Below are positions 5,878 through 12,225 of a DNA stretch of 16,263 nucleotides, in pieces. Source of the DNA: Alectryocaccomicrobium faecavium (GTDB lineage: Bacteria > Bacillota > Clostridia > Christensenellales > Aristaeellaceae); the NCBI GenBank assembly GCA_018713425.1, contig DVOT01000186.1:1-16263 (forward strand). Direction: 5' to 3'. Both the position numbers and the translations under genes were made by a program. The notes under the pieces are model-generated. The model saw only the letters and a program-made list of their open reading frames with translations, was not told where the DNA came from and did not search any database. Each line of letters begins with the position of its first letter. Position 1 is the first letter of the stretch.

Positions 5878-7275
5878 ATGGATGGTGCTGATATGCGCAT
5901 ACAGGGAAATGGCGAATTGCTCACCGCGTTGTTGCCGGGCCTCAGCGCGCCTTGCGGCGGAAAGGGCCGGTGCGGAAAATGCCGCGTAAAAGCGCGCGGC
6001 GCGCTTTCCCAGCCCACGGAGGCGGAAAAGGCCGCGCTCAGCGAGCAAGAAATTCAGGAAGGCGTGCGTCTGGCTTGCCAGGCGCGCGCCCTGGGCGAGG
6101 TGGAAGTGGAATTTGAGCGCGACAGCGGCGAAGTGCTGCTGCGCGCGCGCGAAAAAAGCATGGCCGTCGATCCGGGCCGCAGCGGCATGGGTTGCGCCAT
6201 CGATGTGGGCACGACCACGCTGGCGGTTTACCAGGTGGACCTGGCCACGGGACAGATCCTGGGCACCAAGTCCGCCATGAACCCGCAACGGCGCTTTGGG
6301 GCGGACGTTATCAGCCGCATCCAATCCGCCATGCGCGGCGAAGATCTCGCTACGCCCATCCGCAACGCACTAAGCGAAATGGCGGGGGACGCATGTGCCT
6401 GGACGGTGGTGGGCAACCCCGCAATGATGCAATTGTTGTGCGGCCTCCCAGTGGACGGACTGGGGCGCGCGCCCTTTACGCCCGCGTATCGCGCGGCCAT
6501 CGAACAAAATGGCGCTTATGTAGGCCCGCTGATCTCTGGCTTTGTGGGGGCGGACGCCGTTTCCGCCGCGCTATTTGCCGGTCTGGATCAGGGAAACACC
6601 ACGCGCCTTTTGCTCGATGTGGGCACCAACGGCGAAATGCTGCTCGCGCACCAAGGGAACATCGGCGCGTGCGCGGCGGCGGCCGGGCCCGCGTTCGAAG
6701 GCGCGCACATCACATGCGGCATGGGCGGAGCGCCGGGCGCCATCCGCCGCGCCAAGCGTTTGCCCGACGGAAATTGGCAGATTGCCACCGTGGGCGACGG
6801 CGCGCCGCGCGGACTGTGCGGCAGCGGCCTGATCGACGCTATCGCGGAGTTGGTATCCGCGGAAATCATCGACGAAACGGGCCGCCTGGAAGCAGACGCG
6901 CACCTGGCGCCCGGCGTTTATCTCACGCAGCAGGATATACGCGAAGTGCAACTCGCCAAGGGCGCCATTGCCGCGGGCATTGAGTTGCTCATGCGCGAAA
7001 TGGGCGTTACGGAGATCGACGAGTGCTACCTGGCCGGCGGATTTGGCAGCGCCATCGACCCGCAGAGCGCGCTGGCCATCGGGCTGTTGCCAGAACTGCT
7101 GCGCGGCAAAATCGTGCCCATCGGCAACGCCGCCGGCATGGGCGCGGTGGAAATGCTGCTTTCGCAGGGCGCGCGGGAACGCGCGCAGGCCCTTGCGGCG
7201 CGCGCCCACTATATTGAACTCAGCGAGCTTGAGGATTTTCAAGACGCTTTTGTAGAGCACATGCTCTTTGAATAA
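5878..7275 (+). CDS. Short RACo-like protein: 2Fe-2S ferredoxin domain plus ASKHA ATPase domain
   Basis: A 465-residue cytosolic protein of the reductive activator of corrinoid proteins family. RACo uses ATP to push an electron onto an inactive Co(II) corrinoid protein so it returns to Co(I). The N-terminal domain has the plant-type 2Fe-2S pattern C-x5-C-x2-C (Cys26, Cys32, Cys35) plus Cys67 in RLACQAR. The ASKHA part starts right after it with the phosphate loop AIDVGTTTLAVYQVDL (from residue 107) and the family block MNPQRRFGADVISRIQS. Later blocks include LLLDVGTNGEM, LCGSGLIDAI and CYLAGGFGSAIDP. Characterised RACo proteins are over 600 residues and have a linker and middle domain between the two parts; here these seem absent. 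The start may be ATG 5878 or ATG 5893 (MRIQGNG); neither has a strong ribosome site, and 5893 fits family N-termini slightly better. No corrinoid protein or methyltransferase is encoded nearby. Confidence 0.85.
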   Translation: MDGADMRIQGNGELLTALLPGLSAPCGGKGRCGKCRVKARGALSQPTEAEKAALSEQEIQEGVRLACQARALGEVEVEFERDSGEVLLRAREKSMAVDPGRSGMGCAIDVGTTTLAVYQVDLATGQILGTKSAMNPQRRFGADVISRIQSAMRGEDLATPIRNALSEMAGDACAWTVVGNPAMMQLLCGLPVDGLGRAPFTPAYRAAIEQNGAYVGPLISGFVGADAVSAALFAGLDQGNTTRLLLDVGTNGEMLLAHQGNIGACAAAAGPAFEGAHITCGMGGAPGAIRRAKRLPDGNWQIATVGDGAPRGLCGSGLIDAIAELVSAEIIDETGRLEADAHLAPGVYLTQQDIREVQLAKGAIAAGIELLMREMGVTEIDECYLAGGFGSAIDPQSALAIGLLPELLRGKIVPIGNAAGMGAVEMLLSQGARERAQALAARAHYIELSELEDFQDAFVEHMLFE

Positions 7276-7331
7276 AAAACCATAGCGGATGGCCGTGCGC
7301 GGCTCGAAAAGCCGGCTTACTGGCCATCCGC
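7274..7331. terminator. Shared hairpin terminator between convergent genes
   Basis: GCGGATGGCC (7285-7294) pairs perfectly with GGCCATCCGC (7322-7331), with a nested CGGCT/AGCCG stem (7300-7304 with 7310-7314). On the minus strand it is followed by TATGGTTTTTT (7284-7274), a good U-tract; on the plus strand by a weaker CATTTCTTT. The right arm lies inside the last codons and stop of the minus-strand HTH gene, so one hairpin can serve both convergent genes. Confidence 0.75.
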
Positions 7332-8807
7332 CATTTCTTTGATGAGCTGCGCCAGCAATTTGCGCGTTTCTTCCTGGGGCATCGATTGCCTGCCCAGCAA
7401 TTCCCGGCGGAAGAAATTGCGCAATTGCGCGTTGAATTCCTTTTGTAAGAGCATGGCTTCCACATATTGGCGTTCTTCGCACGCGTCCGCGTAGCATGGC
7501 GCAATAAAAAGCACGCTGCCGCCTTCCAAAAAGCACATTTGCAGCTTGCTTTGCTGGCCGCCATTGCGAAGAAGGCGAAAATCAAAGTAGGGGTTTTCCT
7601 GCATTTCATTGAGAATGGAACGGAAAATGCGCACGCGCTCTTCCGGCGTGTAAGGCCGCAAAAAGGGAAACGAAATGTAGTGAACGCCTGTGCGCGCAAA
7701 TTCGCACAGTTCCGCGCGCGTGCAAATATAATAGGTGCTCCGGTATTGCTTGCGCCAGTTCTCATAGCGAAGGGTCTGTATCCTGTGCAGATGCGCCGCG
7801 GCTCGCTTCAATCCCGGCGAACCCGCTTCCTCCGCATGCCCCTCCACAAAGGCCGTCCGCAAAATATCCGGCGGTACAAGGTTGATGAATATCCCGCCCT
7901 TGGCGACATACAGAGACTGGCTCTGTTCCATTTCCACCAGGCGCTCCATCAGCGCGAAAAAATCTTTTTCCGATTGCCCGATCATGCGCGCCCGGCGAAT
8001 GGGCTGCACATTGGGCGCGTGCGCGCGAAGGATTTCGCGCCAGAAATCAAACAGCCCCTCGTTCTCCTGCCCGGCAACGGCATAACCGCCGCCAGCGAAA
8101 AGCGCCACCTGCCACTCCCACACATTGCCGCCCTGTTCCAGGCGCACAATGGCCCAATCATCGCGCATCAGGCCGCCATACCCCCAAGGCGCATCCCCGC
8201 AACAAACCGAACAGCTATTGCAACGCGAATCGCACAGGATTTCCATCAGCGCATTCATGGAATTGGCCATGCGGACAGCGTCGCCATCCACGAATAACAG
8301 GTGATCCACATACACATTGGCATGCTTATGCGCCCTGAGGCTCTTTATCAGCAGGGGAAACAACGGCGTTTGGCAGGCGTTGATCACCAGCAGATGCGCG
8401 CTATCCGCCTGAAAACACGCGGTGAGCAGGGATTCCAAAGTTTCGCACGGCCACGGCGGTTCGCCCGAAACGCGCAGCGGCACATCGACGGGCGAAACGT
8501 GCTCCTCGCGGAAAATGCGCCACATCGCTTGGTTGACCAAGAATTGCTCCCTACCCACCAAAGCCACTTCCAGCGCCTCATCCAGCGCAGTCTGTTCCTC
8601 CTCACTAAGTTCGCACAGACCGGAGCCCAAAAAGGCATGGTAAAACTTCTCCGCCATCGCGGAGCTGCAATCATCGTTGAGGATTCTGTGCAGCGTCGTT
8701 TTGCTTTTGTGACCGAGCGCTTTTGCCACCTCCGCATACGACAGGCCCTGTTTTTCTAGCACGCCCGCCAAAAGGCCGCCAAAAGATTCCCCTTGTTTTT
8801 GCGGCAC
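7317..8807 (-). CDS. Large HTH protein (XRE-like N-terminus) with a five-cysteine cluster
   Basis: A 496-residue soluble protein starting at GTG 8807, with AGGGGGGA six bases upstream. Residues of about 10-45 (LLAGVLEKQGLSYAEVAKAL, then GHKSKTTLHRIL) look like an XRE/Cro-type helix-turn-helix, so it probably binds DNA. The remaining ~440 residues are not a family I can name. They include LSEEEQTALDEALE (helical linker), a segment VPLRVSGEPPW to INACQTPLF, and a cluster LCDSRCNSCSVCCGD with Cys192, 196, 199, 202 and 203, which could hold zinc or an iron-sulfur cluster. Further on, STYYICTRAELCEFARTG and PYTPEERVRIF resemble regions in large clostridial XRE regulators where a C-terminal effector-sensing part is assumed. 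It is monocistronic, with its own promoter and terminator. What it senses or regulates is unknown. Confidence 0.75.
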   Translation of the reverse strand: MPQKQGESFGGLLAGVLEKQGLSYAEVAKALGHKSKTTLHRILNDDCSSAMAEKFYHAFLGSGLCELSEEEQTALDEALEVALVGREQFLVNQAMWRIFREEHVSPVDVPLRVSGEPPWPCETLESLLTACFQADSAHLLVINACQTPLFPLLIKSLRAHKHANVYVDHLLFVDGDAVRMANSMNALMEILCDSRCNSCSVCCGDAPWGYGGLMRDDWAIVRLEQGGNVWEWQVALFAGGGYAVAGQENEGLFDFWREILRAHAPNVQPIRRARMIGQSEKDFFALMERLVEMEQSQSLYVAKGGIFINLVPPDILRTAFVEGHAEEAGSPGLKRAAAHLHRIQTLRYENWRKQYRSTYYICTRAELCEFARTGVHYISFPFLRPYTPEERVRIFRSILNEMQENPYFDFRLLRNGGQQSKLQMCFLEGGSVLFIAPCYADACEERQYVEAMLLQKEFNAQLRNFFRRELLGRQSMPQEETRKLLAQLIKEMADGQ

Positions 8808-8837
8808 AAAAATCCCCCCTACTCATTCGTTACTTAT

Positions 8838-8866
8838 AGTATATCAAGCCTGCGCATATTCGTCAA
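8838..8866 (-). promoter_or_regulatory. Strong promoter of the large HTH gene
   Basis: On the minus strand the -35 is TTGACG (8866-8861), the spacer is 17 bases, and the -10 is TATACT (8843-8838) preceded by TGA, so it is also an extended -10. The start is expected near 8831, about 24 bases before the GTG. An A/T-rich stretch upstream of the -35 (8867-8940) could act as an UP element. Confidence 0.8.
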
Positions 8867-8945
8867 TACAAGCTTTCTGATACAAATATTTTTCGTAATA
8901 TATGCACATTTTTATAAACATTTTATCGCACAAATTGGCGCCTAT
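8867..8945. other. AT-rich intergenic stretch without a gene
   Basis: This segment is clearly more AT-rich than its surroundings and has no credible coding frame. It contains a direct repeat ACATTTT at 8906-8912 and 8918-8924, spaced 12 bases apart start to start, upstream of the HTH gene promoter. It could be an UP element or regulator site; nothing decides between these. Confidence 0.4.
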
Positions 8946-8989
8946 CAAAAAAAGACCGGCAAAAACGGTTCTATCCCGTCCTTGCCGGT
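8946..8989 (-). terminator. Intrinsic terminator of the lplBC-M14 operon
   Basis: ACCGGCAA (8955-8962) pairs with TTGCCGGT (8982-8989), extended by ACGG/CCGT. On the minus strand the stem is followed by TCTTTTTTT (8954-8947 region). It lies 17 bases after the stop of the M14 carboxypeptidase gene. Confidence 0.9.
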
Positions 8990-9005
8990 TCCTCCGATTC
9001 CCCCT

Positions 9006-10145
9006 TCAGAGAATCGCATCGCAAATGGCTTTTACCATACACGCGCCTATGCGGCGGTAATCCTGAATCTCATACGTACGGCCTGTTCGTTCGCCCTGGT
9101 AGGTACATTCAAACGTGCTGCCATTCACCTTGCAGGCATGGGCATATTCCGCGCTAGTCATGCCCGCCTGTGCGCTGGTGTTATTTCCCGGTTTCTTCTC
9201 CAAAAATATCGCTTCCTGCAAGCCGCAAGCGCGCAAGTGCACGTTCAGCGCGCCGCAAAGCGCGCGCAATTCCTGGCGAAACGCATCCGGCGTATCCGCG
9301 CCGACTGGAAAATACGATTCCCGTTCGCCATGCCCCGGCGCGTGCATATCGAGCATCAAGCGCGCTTGTGTCATTTGCTGCCAAACGCGCATGTCCTGCT
9401 GCACGGCTCTAAGCTCTATGCGCCTGGGAAAATTCCTGTGCCAAGCCCGGTTCAAATCATTGTGCGCCTGATCTTTGCCATAATATCCTTCCGCTACGCC
9501 GTCGGTATCCACAAAAGGTACAAACCACCAGGCAAAGCGTTCCAGCGCGTCCGCGCCCTCCGCGCTGGAAAGATAGCGCAACATGCCATCCATTTCCCAA
9601 TTGCCTGTAACCTCGCCGCTGTGTTGCCTGCCAAGCACATAAATGCCCGGGCGGGAGCGGCTCTCCTCGCCCACCGCATTAAACACCCGCCAAATGGGCC
9701 TTCCCTGGCTCGTCCACCCAATGGTTTCCTGCTGGAATGCCGGGCAAGCGCTCAACGTATCTTGCAGCGTAGCCTCTTGATAGGGATAGCAGAAAGCAAA
9801 TTCCACTTCTTCCGCTGGCTCCAAAATTTCAAACCAAGTTTCCACCGTGTGCCCGGGACTCCAATGGTTTTGACCGCAGGCCGCCCGCTGCCACGTTCCG
9901 CCGGGAAAGCGATACACCGGTCGGTTGCGTTCCCATTCCTCTAAGCCGCCCAAACATAGCGCGCTGTTTGCCAGGCGAAGCCGCAATTTTCCGCCGTCGA
10001 TTCCCCGCAAGCGAAAAGAAAACCACAGCGGCTGCGGCTCGCGCGCTTTGCTTTCCGCCAAAAACGCTATATCCCATCCCCAGCTCTCGCGCGTCGCGCG
10101 CAACAATTTTCCATTTCCACCCGGAAACGCCGAATCCCATTGCAT
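9006..10145 (-). CDS. M14-family zinc carboxypeptidase, cytosolic
   Basis: A 379-residue protein with no signal peptide. The N-terminal ~140 residues form a beta-rich domain (LWFSFRLRGIDGGKLRLRLAN to VEFAFCYPY) like the one preceding the peptidase in cytosolic carboxypeptidase-type M14 enzymes. The catalytic domain shows the zinc site HxxE (His175, Glu178 in GRQHSGEVTG), the third ligand His268 (LMLDMHAPGHG), the substrate-binding NDLNR (Asn229-Arg233) and the catalytic Glu346 (STFECTYQ), so it should be active. M14 enzymes remove C-terminal residues from peptides. The start at ATG 10145 (MQWDSAFPG) follows AAGGAGGG by seven bases. It lies 13 bases after the lplC-like gene stop and just before a terminator, so it is the last gene of the transporter operon. 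This suggests it processes what the transporter brings in, probably a peptide or a peptide-containing compound. Confidence 0.87.
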   Translation of the reverse strand: MQWDSAFPGGNGKLLRATRESWGWDIAFLAESKAREPQPLWFSFRLRGIDGGKLRLRLANSALCLGGLEEWERNRPVYRFPGGTWQRAACGQNHWSPGHTVETWFEILEPAEEVEFAFCYPYQEATLQDTLSACPAFQQETIGWTSQGRPIWRVFNAVGEESRSRPGIYVLGRQHSGEVTGNWEMDGMLRYLSSAEGADALERFAWWFVPFVDTDGVAEGYYGKDQAHNDLNRAWHRNFPRRIELRAVQQDMRVWQQMTQARLMLDMHAPGHGERESYFPVGADTPDAFRQELRALCGALNVHLRACGLQEAIFLEKKPGNNTSAQAGMTSAEYAHACKVNGSTFECTYQGERTGRTYEIQDYRRIGACMVKAICDAIL

Positions 10146-10158
10146 GCAAATGCCCTCC

Positions 10159-11049
10159 TTAACCCTTGAGCGAACCAATCATAACGCCTTTCACAAAGTA
10201 TTTCTGCACAAACGGATAAATCAGCATCATCGGTGCCGACGAAATGACGATCAGCGCGTATTTCAAAAGCTGCGACAGCCCTTGTATGCGCTCCGCGGAA
10301 TCCAAATCTGTGATATCTGATTCCGCAATCTGCCCCATAATGAGGATTTCGCGCAGCACAATTTGCAGCGGATATTTTGAGCGATCGCTCAAATACATAA
10401 AAGCGGAAAAGTAAGAATTCCAGTGGCCTACGGCATAATACAGCGCCAGCACCGCTATGGTCGCTCCAGAGAGCGGCAAAACAATCCGCACAAAATACCG
10501 GGCGTCGCTACAGCCATCAATATATGCGGCTTCCAGCAGTTCATCCGGCAAGCTCTGCATGGCCGTGCGCGCGATAATCATATTGTACACCGAAAGCGCG
10601 CCTGGCAGAAGCAACGCCCACCGCGTGTTGAGCATGCCCAGTTTCATGATCAAAATGTAATTGGGAATCATTCCCCCGCCAAATAGCATGGTAAACGCGA
10701 ATAGCACGGAAAAAAACGAGCGCAACGGAAGATCTTTCCTGGCCATGGGATACGCTGCAATCATGGTCATCGCCAAGTTGATCGCCGTGCCCACCACGGT
10801 GTAAAAAACGCTGTTCAAAAAACCACTCAAAATGTTGGGGTTTTCCAGCACGCGTCTATAGCCTTCCACGCTGGGATCCAGGGGCCAAAGATAAACCTTT
10901 CCGCTGGAAACCGCCGCCGGTGAAGAAAAGGAATTCGCCAGCACATATATAATCGGGTATAATACCGAAAGCGTGAGAAGCATAAGCAAAATCGCGTTGA
11001 CGCGATAAAACATACGATCGCCAGCAGTATCCTGAATTCGGTTTGCCAT
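10159..11049 (-). CDS. lplC: LplC-type ABC permease (carbohydrate-type importer)
   Basis: A 296-residue inner-membrane permease with a first helix at about 18-38 and about six helices in all. The EAA loop EAAYIDGCSDARYFVRIVLP (173-192), the segment LFGGGMIPNYILI and the end YPFVQKYFVKGVMIGSLKG are characteristic of the LplC/YtcP subgroup of MalG-like permeases. GGGGGGAG precedes the ATG by four bases. The gene starts 12 bases after the LplB-like gene stops. It forms a heterodimeric channel with that protein. The substrate is not deducible; members of this subgroup serve mono- and oligosaccharides or other compounds. The symbol marks homology group, not proven function. Confidence 0.92.
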   Translation of the reverse strand: MANRIQDTAGDRMFYRVNAILLMLLTLSVLYPIIYVLANSFSSPAAVSSGKVYLWPLDPSVEGYRRVLENPNILSGFLNSVFYTVVGTAINLAMTMIAAYPMARKDLPLRSFFSVLFAFTMLFGGGMIPNYILIMKLGMLNTRWALLLPGALSVYNMIIARTAMQSLPDELLEAAYIDGCSDARYFVRIVLPLSGATIAVLALYYAVGHWNSYFSAFMYLSDRSKYPLQIVLREILIMGQIAESDITDLDSAERIQGLSQLLKYALIVISSAPMMLIYPFVQKYFVKGVMIGSLKG

Positions 11050-11061
11050 GCCGCTCCCCCC

Positions 11062-12012
11062 TTACCACAAACTCGTTGCGCTCAATCGCCGGGATATGGC
11101 GTTCACCAGCGCAAGAATGATCAGATTGATGACAGAATTGAACAAGCCAATCGCTGTGGCATAGGAAAACTGCGTTCCCGTGCCCACGCTGGTGAGACCG
11201 ACCTTATAAACGTAAGTGGAAATCAACTCACTCGCGCGCAAGTTCAAATCCGTTTGCATCAGATACACCTTTTCAAATCCCACGCTCATCACACTACCGC
11301 AGCGCATAATGAGCAGAATCACCACAGTGGGCAATATGCCCGGCAAATCCACGTGCCAAACGCGCCCCAGCCGGCTGGCGCCATCGATGCAGGCCGCCTC
11401 GTGCAGCTCTGGATCCACCGCTGTGAGCGCCGCCAAGTATATCACGCTATCCCAGCCCATGTGTTGCCAAATTCCAGACCATACATACAAATGTGCAAAC
11501 GCGGAGGGATTGGCCATCAAATCCGAAGGCAACGAGCCATAGAGCAGCGAATGGATATGCGCATAGAGTCCCGTCACGGGATTGATCATCTGCAATAGCA
11601 TACCCACCATCACCACAGTGGAAATAAAGTGCGGCAAATACAAAATGTTCTGAGACACTTTTTTCCAGCGTACGCTGCGCACGCAATTGAGCATAACCGC
11701 CAGCGCCAAGGGAACCGGGAATCCCGCCAAAATGGAATAGAGGGACACGCGCAGCGTATTGGTCAGCACCCGCTCGAATTGATAGGAATCTATGAATTTT
11801 TCAAAATATTTCAGCCCCGCCCAAGCGCTGCCCCAGATGCCGCGAACTGGACTATAATCGCGAAATGCGATCTGCGCGCCTACCATGGGCACATAGCTGA
11901 ACAGAATCAAATAGGCCACGGGCAACAGCAAAAACAAATATAGCTGCCAATGACGTCTGGCGCGTTTCCACGCCTGTCTGCGCGCTAGTGCGCGGCTTGC
12001 AGTGATATTCAT
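11062..12012 (-). CDS. lplB: LplB-type ABC permease (carbohydrate-type importer)
   Basis: A 316-residue inner-membrane permease and first gene of a three-gene operon. It has a basic N-terminus (ARRQAWKRARRHW), a first helix at about 23-43, the block VPMVGAQIAFRDYSP and the EAA loop ELHEAACIDGASRLGRVWHV (202-221), all typical of the LplB/MalF-like permeases. The ATG at 12012 is preceded by AGGAGG with a five-base gap. A longer reading from 12054 would start inside a GC hairpin and adds an atypical tail. No ABC ATPase of the carbohydrate type is encoded with it; known LplBC-type systems commonly use a shared MsmX-like ATPase. The divergent AraC protein is the likely regulator. Confidence 0.92.
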   Translation of the reverse strand: MNITASRALARRQAWKRARRHWQLYLFLLLPVAYLILFSYVPMVGAQIAFRDYSPVRGIWGSAWAGLKYFEKFIDSYQFERVLTNTLRVSLYSILAGFPVPLALAVMLNCVRSVRWKKVSQNILYLPHFISTVVMVGMLLQMINPVTGLYAHIHSLLYGSLPSDLMANPSAFAHLYVWSGIWQHMGWDSVIYLAALTAVDPELHEAACIDGASRLGRVWHVDLPGILPTVVILLIMRCGSVMSVGFEKVYLMQTDLNLRASELISTYVYKVGLTSVGTGTQFSYATAIGLFNSVINLIILALVNAISRRLSATSLW

Positions 12013-12030
12013 CAGGCCCTCCTCATTTCC

Positions 12031-12053
12031 TGCGCGCGTTCCCTTCGCGCGCA
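12031..12053 (-). promoter_or_regulatory. Perfect hairpin in the leader of the lplBC operon
   Basis: TGCGCGCG (12031-12038) and CGCGCGCA (12046-12053) pair fully around a seven-base loop. On the minus strand the hairpin ends only a few bases before the ribosome site of the LplB-like gene. It may affect translation or message stability. Confidence 0.5.
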
Positions 12054-12100
12054 AATGTTCCTCGCGAAGCGCATTTCAGCGTCTCGCCCCGTTCTGCGGC

Positions 12101-12128
12101 AAAATGCCGAGAATCCTACGCTCGTCAA
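12101..12128 (-). promoter_or_regulatory. Candidate promoter of the lplBC-M14 operon (weak -10)
   Basis: On the minus strand, TTGACG (12128-12123) is a good -35, followed after 16 bases by CATTTT (12106-12101), which matches the -10 consensus at only three positions. A weak -10 fits an activator-dependent promoter. The -10 overlaps a small perfect inverted repeat CGGCA-AAA-TGCCG (12097-12109). The leader would be about 80 bases. Confidence 0.45.
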
Positions 12129-12148
12129 GGTATCGCGTAAAATTCCAC

Positions 12149-12177
12149 TTGACGTGCAGATTTTGATTTCTTATAAT
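12149..12177 (+). promoter_or_regulatory. Sigma-A promoter of the AraC-family regulator gene
   Basis: TTGACG (12149-12154), a 17-base spacer and a perfect TATAAT (12172-12177). Transcription should start near 12184, about 40 bases before the ATG at 12226. Its -35 region faces the -35 of the divergent lplB promoter about 20 bases away. Confidence 0.85.
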
Positions 12178-12225
12178 GAACCTTATAGAACAATTGACGA
12201 TTCCATTTGTTTGGAGGCGTTGGCA

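Noticed and set aside
5848..5892. Cobalamin riboswitch before the RACo-like gene
   Set aside because: The leader after the TATAAT is only 25-40 bases, far too short for that structure.
6571..7536. 321-codon minus-strand frame overlapping the RACo-like gene
   Set aside because: Antisense shadow; crosses the convergent terminator and lacks motifs.
8793..9944. 383-codon plus-strand frame opposite the M14 gene
   Set aside because: It runs through the AT-rich intergenic stretch and a clear terminator, and it is antisense to conserved zinc-site motifs.
12055..12225. Upstream extension of the AraC-family gene (57 extra codons)
   Set aside because: It runs through the promoter boxes at 12149-12177 and has no ribosome site, whereas GGAGG precedes the ATG at 12226.
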